Shown in pieces: positions 10,607 through 23,604 of a DNA stretch of 64,000 nucleotides. The stretch is taken from positions 62,001 through 126,000 of the forward strand of contig NZ_BCXA01000003.1 in NCBI RefSeq assembly GCF_001894865.1, given 5' to 3'. A program made the translations under genes and the position numbers. Position 1 is the stretch's first letter. Each line of letters begins with the position of its first letter. Origin of the DNA: Rhodococcus maanshanensis NBRC 100610. GTDB lineage: Bacteria; Actinomycetota; Actinomycetes; Mycobacteriales; Mycobacteriaceae. The notes below the pieces were generated by a model. That model had not been told where the DNA came from. It searched no databases and worked only from the letters and a program-made list of their open reading frames with translations.

Positions 10607-13010
10607 CACCGCTCCGTTTCGGTTGTCGCGGAGTGGATGCGGACGAGCCCGCCGGGGAGGGTGGCGAGCTCACGGAACACCGCGGACCCGGGGGAGTTCA
10701 TGGGCAGCCACACCACCCGGTCCGGCAGGTCCGTGATGGCCAACGGCAGGGTGATCGATCCCCGCTCGGTGCTGACGGTCACCGGATCCCCTTCGGCGGA
10801 GCCGATCTCGGCGGCGCAGGCGGCGGAAAGACGCAGCACGGGTGTGCGTGCGGTCCCCGCGAGGTGCGGCTCCCCGTCCTGCATGCGGCCGGAGTCCAGC
10901 AGCATCCGCCAGCCCGCCAGCACCGCCTCACCTGGGCCCGGCTTCGCCTGCTCCGCGGGCGCGACGTCCGGCGGGGCGGGGGGCGCACCCTCCCACGGGC
11001 CGAGCCGCGCGAGTTCGGCGCGCGTGGCCGCGGCATCGGGCAGGCCGAGCGGCGTGCCCATCCTGTCGGCGATGGCGTCCAGCACCCGCTGGTCGGGCAT
11101 GGCGCCGGTGCCGGGGAGCGCGGCGCCGAAGACCCGGGGGCGCCCCTCCCAGTTGAGGAAGGTGCCGGGCTTCTCCGCGGTCGGGGCGACGGGGAACACC
11201 ACATCGGCGCGGTCGGTGACCTCGCTGCGGCGCAGCTCCAGGCTGACCACGAACCCGGCCGCGTCGATGGCGGCCAGGGCGGCCCGCGGATCGGCGAGAT
11301 CGCCCGGCTCGACCCCGCCCACCACCAGCGCCCCGAGCCGACCCTCGCGCGCGGCGGCGAGGATGTCCGCGGTGTCGCGTCCCCGCGCCGCAGGCAGATC
11401 CGTGCGGCCCCACGCCCGGGCCACCTGCCCGCGTGCGACGTCATCGGCGACCGGCCTGCCACCGGGCAGCAGGTGCGGGAGGGCGCCGGCCTCGAGCGCG
11501 CCCCGGTCGCCTGCCCGGCGGGGTACCCACACCAGCCGCGCCCCGGTCCGATCTGCCAGCCGGATCGCGGCGGACAGCGCCCCGGGCAGGGCCGCCAGGC
11601 GCTCGCCGACCATGATCACGGCGCCTGGCGCTCGCAGGAGCTCCGACCCCGACAGCGAGTCGAGTGCCGCGGCCTCGCCACCGGGTGGTGTCCTGAGCAG
11701 TCGGCCCGACATCTTTGCCAGACCGCGGCTGGCATACGGCGCGATCGACTGGACCACGAGGGCACCCCGCCGTGCCGCCTTCCGCAGTCGCAGGTAGACG
11801 ATCGGTGATTCCTCCTCGGGCTCGAACCCGACGAGCAGCACGGTCGGCGCGTTCTCCAGGTCGCGGTACGACACGGTCACCCGATGGCGGGCGGCCAGGA
11901 AGTCGGCCTCCTCCTCGGAGTGCGGCCTGCTGCGGAAGTCGATGTCGTTGGTGTCGAGCACCACCCGCGCGAACTTCGCGTAGGCGTAGGCATCCTCCAG
12001 GGTGGACCGGCCGCCCACCAGTACGCCCGAACCGCCCCGGGCGGTGCTCAGACCTCGTGCCGCTGCTGCCAATGCCTCCGGCCATGAGGCGGGCACCAGC
12101 GTGCCGTCGTCGTCGCGGACCATCGGTGTGGTGATGCGATCGGGGGCGGTGGCATAGGTGAACGCCCACCTGCCCTTGTCGCAGTTCCATTCTTCGTTGA
12201 CCTCCGGGTCGTCGCCCGCCATCCGGCGCAACACGGTGCCGCGCCGATGATCGGTGCGCAGGTCACAGCCGCTGGCGCAGTGTTCACAGGCGCTCGGGCT
12301 GGACACCAGGTCGAACGGCCTTGCGCGGAACCGGTATGCGGCGCCGGTGAGCGCGCCGACCGGGCAGATCTGCACTGTGTTGCCCGAGAAGTAGGACTCG
12401 AACGGTTCCTTGGCGTAGATGCCGACCTGCTGCAGCGCGCCGCGCTCCAACAGCTCGATGAACGGGTCGCCTGCGATCTGCTGGGAGAAGCGGGTGCACC
12501 GGGCGCACAGCACGCACCGTTCCCGGTCGAGCAGGACCTCGGAGGACAGCGGAATCGGTTTGGGGAAGGTGCGTTTGACCCCGCCGAACCGTGATTCGGT
12601 CCTGCCGTTGGACATCGCCTGGTTCTGCAGCGGGCACTCGCCGCCCTTGTCGCAGACCGGGCAGTCGAGCGGATGGTTGATCAACAGCAGCTCCATCACG
12701 CCCCGTTGCGCCTTGTCCGCGACGGGCGAGGTGAGCTGGGTGTGGATCGCCATGCCGTCCGTGACGGTCGTGGTGCACGAGGCGAGCGGCTTGCGTTGGC
12801 CCTCCACGTCGACAAGGCACTGGCGGCAGGCGCCGACCGGGTCGAGCAGTGGGTGGTCGCAGAACCGGGGGATCTGGATGCCGACCATCTCCGCGGCGCG
12901 GATCACCAGTGTTCCCTTGGGAACCGCGAGCGGGACACCGTCGATGGTGGCCGACACGAGCTCCTCGGGGACCGGCAGCTCCGTCGCGTCGCTGTTCGTG
13001 TTCACCGTCA

Positions 13011-13011
<1 letters not shown>
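10606..13011 (-). CDS. nuoG: NADH-quinone oxidoreductase subunit G
   Basis: An 801-aa peripheral-arm subunit. In order it has a [2Fe-2S] ferredoxin domain ([22 protein letters not shown]), the His/Cys [4Fe-4S] loop ([17 protein letters not shown]), two further cluster motifs ([12 protein letters not shown], then [13 protein letters not shown]) and a large molybdopterin-oxidoreductase-like domain that carries no cofactor in complex I. It relays electrons from NuoF to NuoI. ATG at 13011 (MTVNTNSD) shares one base with the nuoF stop codon. Confidence 0.97.
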
Positions 13012-15262
<2,251 letters not shown>

Positions 15263-15263
<1 letters not shown>

Positions 15264-16558
15264 CAACGATCAGCTCCGCCCATGACCGGATCGATGCTGG
15301 CGACCGAGGCGATGACGTCGGACACCATCCCGCCCTCGCACATGGCCGCCACGGCTTGGAGATTGGTGAACGACGGGTCCCGGTAGTGGACCCGGAACGG
15401 GCGGGTGCCGCCGTCACTGACCATGTGCACGCCCAGCTCGCCTCTCGGGGACTCGACCGCGATGTATACCTGCCCCGGCGGTACCCGGAGCCCCTCGGTG
15501 ACGAGCTTGAAATGGTGGATGAGCGATTCCATCGAGGTCCCCATGATCTTGCGAATGTGCTCGGGGGAGTTGCCGAGTCCGTCGCTGCCGAGGGCGAGAT
15601 CGGCAGGCCAGGCGATCTTCTCGTCCGCGACCATGACGGGGCCGGGCCGCAGCCGGTCGAGGCACTGTTCGACGATCTTCAACGACTCCGCCATCTCGTC
15701 GACCCGGATCCGGTAGCGCCCGTAGCAGTCGCTGCGGGTGTCGGTGATGACGTCGAACTCGTAGTCCTCGTAGCCGCAGTACGGTGCACTCCTGCGCAGG
15801 TCGTGGGGCAGGCCGGTGGCCCGCAGCACCGGACCCGTGATGCCGAGCGCCATGCACCCGGTCAGGTCGAGATGGCCGATGCCTTCCGTGCGGGCCTTCC
15901 AGATGGCGTTGTCGCTGAGCAGCAACTCGATGTCCCGCAGTCGTTCCGGCATGATCACGAGCAGCTCGCGAACCTTCTCAACGGCACCGGGCGGTAGGTC
16001 CCTGACGAGTCCGCCCGGACGGATGTAGGCGTGGTTCATCCGCAGGCCGGTGATGGTCTCGAAGACATCGAGGATCAGCTCGCGCTCGCGGAACCCGAAG
16101 AGCATCGGGGTGATCGCGCCGAGCTCCATCCCGCCGGTGGCCAGTGCCACCAGGTGGGAGGAGATCCGGTTGAGCTCCATCAGCATGACCCGGATGACGT
16201 TGGCCCGCTCCGGGATCTGGTCGGTGATGTCGAGGAGCTTCTCCACCCCGAGGCAGTAAGCGGTCTCGTTGAAGAACGGTGACAGGTAGTCCATCCGGGT
16301 GACGAAGGTGACGCCCTGTATCCAGTTCCGGTACTCGAGGTTCTTCTCGATCCCGGTGTGCAGGTAGCCGATTCCGCAGCGCGCCTCGGTGACCGTCTCG
16401 CCCTCGATCTCGAGGATGAGGCGGAGGACCCCGTGCGTGGACGGGTGCTGGGGGCCCATGTTGACGACGATGCGCTCGGCCCCGGTTGTCCCCGACGTTG
16501 CGACGACCTCGTCCCAGTCCTGCCCCGTGACGGTGAGGCTCTGTTCGGATTCGTTCAT
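15263..16558 (-). CDS. nuoD: NADH-quinone oxidoreductase subunit D
   Basis: A 431-aa 49-kDa-type subunit that lines the quinone-binding pocket with NuoB. Signatures include [16 protein letters not shown], the early [12 protein letters not shown] stretch and the C-terminal [11 protein letters not shown] end. It is related to the [NiFe]-hydrogenase large subunit but has no metal ligands. ATG at 16558 shares one base with the nuoC stop (TGATG), and the end overlaps nuoE by 3 bases. Confidence 0.98.
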
Positions 16559-17319
16559 CAGCTGTAAGCCCTCCGCTCGTCCGGCGGCGGCACCTGCGCG
16601 CCCTTGTACTCGACGGGGACGCCGCCGAGCGGGTAGTCCTTGCGCTGCGGGTGGCCCTGCCAGTCGTCCGGCATCTCGATCCGCGTCAGCGACGGGTGGC
16701 CGTCGAACACGATGCCGAAGAAGTCGTAGGTCTCCCGCTCGTGCCAGTCGTTCGTCGGGTACACCGCGTACAGCGACGGGACGTGCGGATCATCGTCGGG
16801 CACAGATACTTCGAGCCGGATGAGGCGGCCGTGGGTGATCGACCGGAGCGGGTAGACCGCGTGCAGTTCCCGGCAGGCGTCCTGCGGATAGTGCACGCCG
16901 TTCACGCCGAGGCACAGCTCGAATCGGAGGTCGGGCTCGTCGCGCAGGGTCCGGGCGACCAGCGGCAGGTGCGATCGCCGGACGTGGAAGGTGAGCTCGT
17001 CCCGGAAGACGATGACCTTCTCGATCGCCTCCTCGAGCGGCACGCCCACCTCCGTGAGCGCGGCCTCGAGGGCGTCCGCGACCTCGTCGAAGTAGCCGCC
17101 GTACGGGCGAGGGGCGGGCTCGGGCACCGTGACCGGGCGAACCAGCCGGCCGTAGCCGGAGGTGTCTCCTGTGCCGCGCACCCCGAACATGCCGCGGCGC
17201 ACACCGATCAACTCCTCGTCCTCCCGATGCGCCGACGGCACCGCGCCCTCCGGGCCCGCGGTCGCCTCCGCGTCGACCCGTCGGGCATCGTCGTCGCGTT
17301 CACCGTCCCTGTTGGTCAC
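16558..17319 (-). CDS. nuoC: NADH-quinone oxidoreductase subunit C
   Basis: A 253-aa 30-kDa subunit that connects NuoD to the rest of the peripheral arm. The family signature [27 protein letters not shown] is visible near the C-terminus. The first 60 residues are a poorly conserved charged leader, as in other actinobacteria. GTG at 17319 overlaps the nuoB stop (GTGA); longer upstream reading is shadow of nuoB. Confidence 0.97.
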   Translation of the reverse strand: MTNRDGERDDDARRVDAEATAGPEGAVPSAHREDEELIGVRRGMFGVRGTGDTSGYGRLVRPVTVPEPAPRPYGGYFDEVADALEAALTEVGVPLEEAIEKVIVFRDELTFHVRRSHLPLVARTLRDEPDLRFELCLGVNGVHYPQDACRELHAVYPLRSITHGRLIRLEVSVPDDDPHVPSLYAVYPTNDWHERETYDFFGIVFDGHPSLTRIEMPDDWQGHPQRKDYPLGGVPVEYKGAQVPPPDERRAYS

Positions 17320-17879
17320 CGGAGCAGACCCCCGGGGGTGCCGAGTTGGAACGTCGGGGTCGACGCCAGTGCGGCCTGCTCGGCGGCCCGGACCGCCTCC
17401 TCGCGGTTGGCGCCCAACGGCATCTGCTGGATCTTCTCGTGCAGCGTGATGATCGCGTTCAGCAGCATCTCCGGCCGAGGCGGGCACCCGGGCAGGTAGA
17501 TGTCCACGGGAACGACGTGATCGACGCCCTGCACGATGGCGTAGTTGTTGAACATGCCGCCCGAGGACGCGCAGACCCCCATCGCCAGCACCCATTTGGG
17601 TTCGACCATCTGGTCGTAGATCTGGCGGAGGACCGGGGCCATCTTCTGGCTGACCCGGCCCGCGACGATCATCAGATCCGCCTGGCGCGGCGAGGCGCGG
17701 AACGCCTCCATCCCGAAGCGGGCGAGGTCATAGCGCCCCGACGTGGTCGCCATCATCTCGATTGCGCAGCAGGCGAGGCCGAAGCTCGCCGGCCAGAGGG
17801 AGCCCTTTCGGGCGAATCCCGCCAGCCCCTCGAGCGTGCTCAGCAGGAAGCCGCTCGGCAGTTTCTCCTCGAGACCCAT
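17316..17879 (-). CDS. nuoB: NADH-quinone oxidoreductase subunit B (cluster N2)
   Basis: A 187-aa subunit binding the terminal [4Fe-4S] cluster N2. The tandem cysteines are in [11 protein letters not shown], with further ligands in GVCASSGG and [13 protein letters not shown] at 17879 ([18 protein letters not shown]) matches the usual actinobacterial start, with GAGAAG about 10 bases upstream. A GTG at 17927 would add 16 residues of non-conserved sequence. Electrons pass from N2 to quinone at the NuoB/NuoD interface. Confidence 0.97.
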   Translation of the reverse strand: MGLEEKLPSGFLLSTLEGLAGFARKGSLWPASFGLACCAIEMMATTSGRYDLARFGMEAFRASPRQADLMIVAGRVSQKMAPVLRQIYDQMVEPKWVLAMGVCASSGGMFNNYAIVQGVDHVVPVDIYLPGCPPRPEMLLNAIITLHEKIQQMPLGANREEAVRAAEQAALASTPTFQLGTPGGLLR

Positions 17880-17942
17880 CTCGCTACTCTTCTCGGTTCG
17901 GATTTCGCTTGAGATCGATTCCGGCACTACGCGAACGGGCGC

Positions 17943-18311
17943 TCAGTCCCAGCTCAGGCCGCCCCGGCGCCACTCGTACACGTAGGCAACGGCGACGTTG
18001 ACGATGAACAGCGCCATCGCGCCGAGACCGAAGAGGCCGAGTGCGTCGAAGTGCACGGCCCACGGATAGAGGAACACGATCTCGATGTCGAAGATGATGA
18101 AGAGCATCGCCGTCAGGTAGTACTTCACGGGAATGCGCTGGCCGGGGGCCCGGCCCGCCGGCTGCTGCATCGGGTCGATGCCACACTCGTACGCCTCGAG
18201 CTTGGCCCGGTTGTACCGCTTCGGGCCGACGATCGATGCCACGATCACCGAGAAGATCGCGAATCCCGTTGCGATCGCTCCGAGTACGAGGATCGGCACA
18301 TAGACGTTCAT
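17943..18311 (-). CDS. nuoA: NADH-quinone oxidoreductase subunit A
   Basis: A 122-aa protein with three membrane helices, first gene of the operon. It shows YECGIDP with the conserved Cys of the quinone-chamber loop, KYYLTAMLFIIFDIEIVFLYPWA and the terminal WRRGGLSWD. ATG at 18311 has AGAGGGGAG about 9 bases upstream. A 63-base gap to nuoB is the only real spacer inside the operon. Confidence 0.97.
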   Translation of the reverse strand: MNVYVPILVLGAIATGFAIFSVIVASIVGPKRYNRAKLEAYECGIDPMQQPAGRAPGQRIPVKYYLTAMLFIIFDIEIVFLYPWAVHFDALGLFGLGAMALFIVNVAVAYVYEWRRGGLSWD

Positions 18312-18517
18312 GCCGGGTGAGCTCCCCTCTGTGCGAGCCTGGCCGCCCGGTTCCGGACGGTCGTTCCAGCACGCGCGCGGGATCGATGCGGCAGTCGTTC
18401 TCGGACCGACTCGTCGGTCCGACTTGCCAGGTTCGCCCCATGCCACGCTCCCAAGATCCGAAGCACTTCCCGCGCGATCACTCCGGCCGAACGAGCCGCA
18501 CTATCCCGACTCTGGTC

Positions 18518-18536
18518 GATGTGAGCTACATCTCAC
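18518..18536. promoter_or_regulatory. Overlapping dyads upstream of the nuo operon
   Basis: In the 288-base gap before nuoA, the sequence GATGTGAGCTACATCTCAC contains two overlapping perfect dyads: GATGT-N5-ACATC (18518-18532) and GTGAG-N6-CTCAC (18521-18536). It lies about 210 bases upstream of the nuoA start. The half-sites resemble Crp half-sites, but the spacing is 2 bases too wide for a standard Crp box. Its role as an operator for nuo is a guess. The rest of the gap shows no clear promoter. Confidence 0.3.
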
Positions 18537-18599
18537 CCTACCGGTCTGGGGAGTCGGCGCCCGGCGGTTCGCGGGCGTGTCCGGCGGCGAACCGGGGAG

Positions 18600-19016
18600 C
18601 TACGCGGAGCCACGCAGGAGCGCGACGACGGCCTCGGCGAGGCGGATCGGGTCGATCGGCCGCGGCACCGAGGCCTCGGCCCGCGACCAGTTGGCCAGCC
18701 AGGCGTCGTCGGGCCTGCCGGTCAGCACCAGGATCGGCGGGCAGTCGCGGATCTCGTCCTTCAACTGCTTGGCGATACCCATCCCCCCGACAGGGGTCGC
18801 CTCCCCGTCCAGGACGGCCAGGTCGATGCCGCCCGCGTCCAGGTGCCCGATCACGACGGGTCCGGTCGCCACCTCGAGGTACTCCAGCTCCGGCAGGTCC
18901 GGATGGGGCCGCGTCCCGAGCGCGCTGATGACCTGGGCGCGGGTGTTCGCGTTGTCGCTGTACACGAGCACGCGCAACACGACTGGCGGGCTGGTGCGTT
19001 CCGTCGCCTCGGTCAC
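18600..19016 (-). CDS. Receiver-like response regulator linked to nuo (Rv3143-like)
   Basis: A 138-aa stand-alone receiver domain: LRVLVYSDNANTRAQVISALG at the N-terminus, IDLAVLDGEATPVGGMGIAKQLKDE around the phospho-acceptor Asp, and PPILVLTGRPDDAWLANWSRAEASVPRPIDP at the C-terminal face. It closely resembles Mycobacterium Rv3143, which also sits upstream of nuoA, so the neighbourhood is conserved. There is no output domain and no histidine kinase nearby. GTG at 19016 gives the family length; ATG at 19085 would add a non-conserved leader and has AAGAAG upstream. Confidence 0.85.
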   Translation of the reverse strand: MTEATERTSPPVVLRVLVYSDNANTRAQVISALGTRPHPDLPELEYLEVATGPVVIGHLDAGGIDLAVLDGEATPVGGMGIAKQLKDEIRDCPPILVLTGRPDDAWLANWSRAEASVPRPIDPIRLAEAVVALLRGSA

Positions 19017-19198
19017 GGGGTCGATGCTACTGGCGATCCGCTCTCGCGGGCCGTCGCTGCGTCGAGAGAGGCGTGTTGCCTGCATGTTTCGGTCTTCTTA
19101 CAGCCACGTCAACCGGGCGGGGAGGCTGCGAACGGCCCCGGTCCGCGTGGCACCATTGCCCCTCCGGGCACCCGCCCGGCCCATGACGAGGAGGACGG

Positions 19199-19501
19199 AT
19201 GCGCCTGTCGCCCCACGAGCAGGAACGGCTGCTGCTCAGCTACGCCGCCGAACTCGCCAGGCGTCGCAGGGGCAGGGGCCTGCTGCTCAACCATCCCGAG
19301 GCGGTCGCCATCATCACCGACCACCTGCTCGAGGGTGCGCGGGACGGCCGCACCGTCGCCGAGCTGATGGCGTCCGGTCGCGAGGTGCTCGGCCGCGAGG
19401 ACGTGATGGAGGGCGTGCCAGAGATGCTCGCCGACGTCCAGGTCGAGGCCACCTTCCCGGATGGCACCAAGCTCGTGACCGTCCACCATCCGATCGCGTA
19501 G
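19199..19501 (+). CDS. ureA: Urease subunit gamma
   Basis: A 100-aa gamma subunit. It starts [40 protein letters not shown], and the end [14 protein letters not shown] is typical. With UreB and UreC it builds the nickel urease that hydrolyses urea to ammonia and carbamate. GAGGA lies 4 bases before the ATG. This is the first gene of the ureABCFGD operon; ureB follows after 9 bases. Confidence 0.98.
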   Translation: MRLSPHEQERLLLSYAAELARRRRGRGLLLNHPEAVAIITDHLLEGARDGRTVAELMASGREVLGREDVMEGVPEMLADVQVEATFPDGTKLVTVHHPIA

Positions 19502-19510
19502 GAGCGGCAG

Positions 19511-19822
19511 ATGATCCCCGGTGAAATCCTCTGCGCCGACGGCGAGATCGAGCTGAATCCCGGCGCGACGCGGACCGAGCTCGAGGTGCTCAACGTCGGC
19601 GACCGTCCGGTCCAGGTCGGCAGTCACGTGCACTTCCCCCAGGCGAACGCGGCGCTGCAGTTCGACCGGGCGACCGCGCACGGGCTTCGTCTCGACATCC
19701 CCGCCGGCACCGCGGTCCGCTTCGAACCGGGGCTGGGCCAGCGTGTGAGCCTGGTCCCGATCGGCGGCACCCGTGAGGTACACGGCCTGGATCTGGCCGC
19801 GCCGGGAAAGCTGGACCGCTGA
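19511..19822 (+). CDS. ureB: Urease subunit beta
   Basis: A 103-aa beta subunit beginning [19 protein letters not shown] and containing [38 protein letters not shown], the conserved core. It is an all-beta structural subunit around the active-site subunit. Its stop overlaps the ureC start by one base (TGATG). Confidence 0.98.
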   Translation: MIPGEILCADGEIELNPGATRTELEVLNVGDRPVQVGSHVHFPQANAALQFDRATAHGLRLDIPAGTAVRFEPGLGQRVSLVPIGGTREVHGLDLAAPGKLDR

Positions 19823-21543
19823 TGACCTCGTTGAGCAGGCCCCGCTATGCCGCGCTGTTCGGACCAACCACCGGCGACCGGATCCGGTTGGCCGACACCG
19901 ACCTGTTCATCGAGATCACCGAGGACCGCTCGGGCGGTCCGGGGCTGGCGGGCGAGGAGGCCGTCTTCGGTGGCGGCAAGGTGCTCCGCGAGTCCATGGG
20001 ACAGGGCCGTGCGACCCGCGCCGAGGGGGCGCCCGACACCGTCATCACCGGGGTGGTCGTCCTCGACCACTGGGGAATCATCAAGGCGGACGTCGGGATC
20101 CGGGACGGCCGGATCGTCGCGCTCGGCAAGGCGGGCAATCCGGACACCATGACGGGTGTGCATCCAGATCTGGTGGTCGGACCCTCCACCGAGATCATCG
20201 CGGGCAACGGGCGGATCCTGACTGCGGGCGCGATCGACTGCCACGTGCACTTCATCTGCCCGCAGATCATGGAGGAAGCGCTCGGTGGCGGGATCACCAC
20301 GCTGATCGGGGGCGGCACCGGCCCGGCCGAGGGGTCGAAGGCCACCACCGTCACGCCAGGCGCCTGGCACCTGTCGCGGATGCTGGAGGCGCTCGACGGA
20401 TGGCCGATGAACATCGCGCTGCTCGGCAAGGGCAACACCGTCAGCGCCGAGTCCATGTGGGAGCAGTTGCGGGGCGGCGCTTCCGGATTCAAGCTGCACG
20501 AGGACTGGGGCTCGACGCCTGCTGCGATCGATGCCTGCCTGTCCGTCGCCGATGCGGCGGGTGTCCAGGTCGCGCTCCACTCGGACACGCTCAACGAGGC
20601 GGGCTTCGTCGAGGACACCCTCGCGGCGATCGCGGGCCGCGGGATCCACGCGTACCACACCGAGGGTGCGGGCGGCGGGCACGCGCCGGACATCATCACC
20701 GTCGCCGCGCAGGGTCACGTGCTGCCCAGCTCGACCAACCCGACTCGTCCCCACACGGTGAACACCCTCGACGAGCACCTGGACATGCTCATGGTGTGCC
20801 ACCACCTCGACCCGTCCATCCCCGAGGACCTGGCGTTCGCGGAGAGCCGGATCCGGCCGTCGACCATCGCGGCGGAGGACCTGCTGCACGACATGGGCGC
20901 CATCTCGATGATCGGCAGCGACGCGCAGGCGATGGGCCGGATCGGTGAGGTGGTGCTGCGCACGTGGCAGTCGGCGCACGTGATGAAGCGCCGTATCGGG
21001 GCCCTGCCCGGCGACGGCGCCGCGGACAACAATCGGGCCAGGCGCTACGTGGCCAAGTACACGATCTGCCCGGCGATAGCGCACGGGCTGGATGCCGAGA
21101 TCGGGTCGGTGGAGGTGGGCAAGCTCGCCGACCTGGTGCTATGGGAGCCCGCGTTCTTCGGGGTCCGTCCGCACGCCGTGATCAAGGGCGGCGCGATCGC
21201 CTGGGCAGCGATTGGCGACGCCAACGCCTCGATCCCGACCCCGCAGCCGGTGCTGCCGCGGCCGATGTTCGGCGCCGCCCCGAAGGTGGCTGCCGCGACC
21301 TCGGTGCACTTCGTTGCGCCGCAGGCGATCGAGGACGGGCTTGCCGATCGGCTGAACGTGGACCGCAGGCTGGTGCCCGTTCTCGATGTCCGCGCGCGGG
21401 GCAAGGCGGACATGCCGCTCAACGACGCGCGGCCCCACATCGAGGTGGACCCCGACACGTTCACCGTGCGGATCGACGGGCAGGTGTGGCGCGAGCAGCC
21501 CGCCACCGAGCTGCCGATGGCCCAGCGGTACTTCCTGTTCTGA
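19822..21543 (+). CDS. ureC: Urease subunit alpha (catalytic)
   Basis: A 573-aa catalytic subunit with the dinickel site. All ligands are in place: HVH (H141, H143), the carbamylated lysine in GFKLHEDWG (K224), H253 and H279 ([12 protein letters not shown]), and D367 in GSDAQAMGR. The flap catalytic histidine is H327 in MVCHHLDP. The Klebsiella enzyme numbering is offset by 7 throughout. The C-terminus AQRYFLF is standard. It should be active once nickel is loaded by UreDFG. Confidence 0.99.
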   Translation: MTSLSRPRYAALFGPTTGDRIRLADTDLFIEITEDRSGGPGLAGEEAVFGGGKVLRESMGQGRATRAEGAPDTVITGVVVLDHWGIIKADVGIRDGRIVALGKAGNPDTMTGVHPDLVVGPSTEIIAGNGRILTAGAIDCHVHFICPQIMEEALGGGITTLIGGGTGPAEGSKATTVTPGAWHLSRMLEALDGWPMNIALLGKGNTVSAESMWEQLRGGASGFKLHEDWGSTPAAIDACLSVADAAGVQVALHSDTLNEAGFVEDTLAAIAGRGIHAYHTEGAGGGHAPDIITVAAQGHVLPSSTNPTRPHTVNTLDEHLDMLMVCHHLDPSIPEDLAFAESRIRPSTIAAEDLLHDMGAISMIGSDAQAMGRIGEVVLRTWQSAHVMKRRIGALPGDGAADNNRARRYVAKYTICPAIAHGLDAEIGSVEVGKLADLVLWEPAFFGVRPHAVIKGGAIAWAAIGDANASIPTPQPVLPRPMFGAAPKVAAATSVHFVAPQAIEDGLADRLNVDRRLVPVLDVRARGKADMPLNDARPHIEVDPDTFTVRIDGQVWREQPATELPMAQRYFLF

Positions 21544-21559
21544 TGGCGGTGCGAACGCG

Positions 21560-22198
21560 ATGACCTCGAGACTGGCGAACCTGCTCGCGTTGGCCGATTC
21601 CCGGCTGCCGACCGGAGGGCACGTGCACTCCGGTGGCGTCGAGGAGGCCATCGCCTGCGGGCTGGTGCGGGACCTCGCGACGCTCGACGCCTACCTGCGC
21701 AGGCGGATCCGCAGCACCGGTCTGGTCGCCGGGTCGATCGCCGCCGCGGTGTGCGGGGGCACGCTCGACCCCGCGCAGGCGGACGCGGAGACCGACGCAC
21801 GGACCCCGTCCCCTGCGGGACGTGCCGCATCCCGGGCACAGGGCCGGGGGCTGCTGCGGCTGTCCAAACACGTGTGGCCCGAACACGACTGGTCGGTTCT
21901 CGGTACCCGCCCGCACCTGGCGGTGGCGTCCGGCCGGGCCGCGCGGGTATGCGGGATGAGCGAGACCGAGGCCGCGATGGTCCTCGTCTACACGACGATG
22001 ACGGGGTCCGCGATCGCCGCGCAGCGCCTGCTCGCCCTCGACCCGGCCGATGTCGCGGCCTGCACCTTCGCGCTCTCCGAGCTGTGCGACCGGACCGCGG
22101 ATCTCGCCGCCACCGGGCTCGCCGACCTGTCCGACCCCGTGCTCGACCTCGTCGCGCAGGCGCACCTGGACCGCGAACGCCCGCTGTTCGCCTCGTGA
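21560..22198 (+). CDS. ureF: Urease accessory protein UreF
   Basis: A 212-aa all-helical accessory protein ([27 protein letters not shown] at the N-terminus). It bridges UreD and UreG in the nickel-insertion complex and is thought to gate GTP hydrolysis by UreG. ATG at 21560 follows ureC by 16 bases. The longer open frame upstream runs through ureC and is discarded. Sequence conservation is low, as usual for UreF. Confidence 0.93.
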   Translation: MTSRLANLLALADSRLPTGGHVHSGGVEEAIACGLVRDLATLDAYLRRRIRSTGLVAGSIAAAVCGGTLDPAQADAETDARTPSPAGRAASRAQGRGLLRLSKHVWPEHDWSVLGTRPHLAVASGRAARVCGMSETEAAMVLVYTTMTGSAIAAQRLLALDPADVAACTFALSELCDRTADLAATGLADLSDPVLDLVAQAHLDRERPLFAS

Positions 22199-22250
22199 CC
22201 TCCCCGACGCCCCGAACACCCGAGAACCGCACCACCAGAAGGAGATCGAC

Positions 22251-22928
22251 ATGCCCCCGCACCTGATCGACGGCGAACCGCATCACCACACGCACGACCG
22301 GCCCAAGCGGGTACGCACGGCGGGAGAGCCGCTGCGGGTCGGTATCGGCGGGCCGGTCGGATCCGGCAAGACCGCGCTGGTCGCCGCGCTCTGTCGTGAG
22401 CTGCGCGACGAACTGTCGCTCGCGGTGCTCACCAACGACATCTACACAACCGAGGACGCGGACTTCCTCCGCAGGCATGCCGTGCTGCCCGACGAGCGGA
22501 TCACCGCGGTGCAGACCGGTGGCTGCCCCCACACCGCGATCCGCGACGACATCACCGCGAATCTCGACGCGATCGACGACCTGATCGAGGCGAACCCGCC
22601 CCTTGACCTGATCCTCGTCGAATCCGGCGGTGACAACCTCACCGCGACCTTCTCCTCGGGGCTGATCGACGTGCAGATCTTCGTCGTGGACGTGGCGGGC
22701 GGCGACAAGGTCCCGCGCAAGGGCGGACCCGGCGTGACGTTCTCGGACCTGCTGGTCGTCAACAAGACCGATCTCGCCCCGCTGGTCGGAGCGGACCTGA
22801 CCGTGATGGAGACCGACGCGGCCCGGGTCCGCGAGGGCAGGCCGACGGCGTTGGTCTCGCTGACCGCCGACCCGGCGGCGACCCCGGTGCTGGCCTGGGT
22901 GCGCGAGCAGTTGGCCGCGGCGGTCTGA
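22251..22928 (+). CDS. ureG: Urease accessory GTPase UreG
   Basis: A 225-aa SIMIBI-class GTPase that delivers nickel to urease. The P-loop is [12 protein letters not shown], the metal-binding Cys-Pro-His motif is [12 protein letters not shown], the switch/base region is [13 protein letters not shown] and the guanine motif is NKTD. The N-terminus carries a short His-rich stretch (GEPHHHTHD) that may hold nickel. GAAGGAG lies 7 bases before the ATG. Confidence 0.98.
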   Translation: MPPHLIDGEPHHHTHDRPKRVRTAGEPLRVGIGGPVGSGKTALVAALCRELRDELSLAVLTNDIYTTEDADFLRRHAVLPDERITAVQTGGCPHTAIRDDITANLDAIDDLIEANPPLDLILVESGGDNLTATFSSGLIDVQIFVVDVAGGDKVPRKGGPGVTFSDLLVVNKTDLAPLVGADLTVMETDAARVREGRPTALVSLTADPAATPVLAWVREQLAAAV

Positions 22929-22932
22929 CCGG

Positions 22933-23604
22933 GTGCACACCGCACTGACCATCGTCGCCGAGCGGGGCCGCACCCCGCGGATCCGGGCGAGCGGGGGACT
23001 GGCCGCCCGGATCACCGGGCCCGACACCGTGCACCTGATCTCCGCGGCGGCGACGCCGCTCGGCGGTGACCACCTCGAGATCGTGCTGCGCGTCGGACCG
23101 GGTGCGAGCCTGACGGTGCGCACCGTCGCCGCGGCGCTCGCGCTGCCCGGCGCCGACGAGCTGGTCTCGACGGCGCGCTGGGACGTCCGGGTGGACCGCG
23201 ATGCGGAGCTGCTGCTCGACCCCGAGCCCATGGTGGTCGCGGCGGACGCGGAGCACCGGACCGACACCCACCTCGAGCTGACGTCCACGTCGCGGGTGAC
23301 GGTGCGCGAGCGGGCACAGATCGGGCGCACCGGCGAGCAGGGCGGGCGCTGGTCGGGCGCGCTGCACGCGGACCTGGACGGGCTGCCGCTGCTGCGGCAC
23401 CGGCTGGAGCTGGGTGCGGGGACGGTCGGCCACGACCTGCTGGACGCGCCGATGGCGGTCCAGAGCGAACTGGTGTTCCCGGACGCGCGGCCCGCGGTGG
23501 TCGAGCGGCAGGGCGCGGGTGGGTCGTGGGTGCGGATGCCTCTGGCGGCGGGCGGCAGTCTCGGGACCCGACTCGGCCGCGCGTTGGCTACGGTGAACCC
23601 ATGA
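22933..23604 (+). CDS. ureD: Urease accessory protein UreD (UreH)
   Basis: A 223-aa beta-rich scaffold that binds apo-urease and channels nickel from UreG. LISAAATPLGGDHLEIVLRVGPGASLTVRTVAA is the recognisable UreD core. The start is GTG at 22933, 4 bases after ureG. The stop overlaps the ArsR-family gene as ATGA, so the regulator is probably cotranscribed with urease. Confidence 0.93.
   Translation: MHTALTIVAERGRTPRIRASGGLAARITGPDTVHLISAAATPLGGDHLEIVLRVGPGASLTVRTVAAALALPGADELVSTARWDVRVDRDAELLLDPEPMVVAADAEHRTDTHLELTSTSRVTVRERAQIGRTGEQGGRWSGALHADLDGLPLLRHRLELGAGTVGHDLLDAPMAVQSELVFPDARPAVVERQGAGGSWVRMPLAAGGSLGTRLGRALATVNP

Noticed and set aside
18521-18536. Possible Crp box before nuoA
   Set aside because: GTGA and TCAC are 8 bases apart instead of 6, so it does not fit the mycobacterial Crp consensus; kept only as an unassigned dyad.
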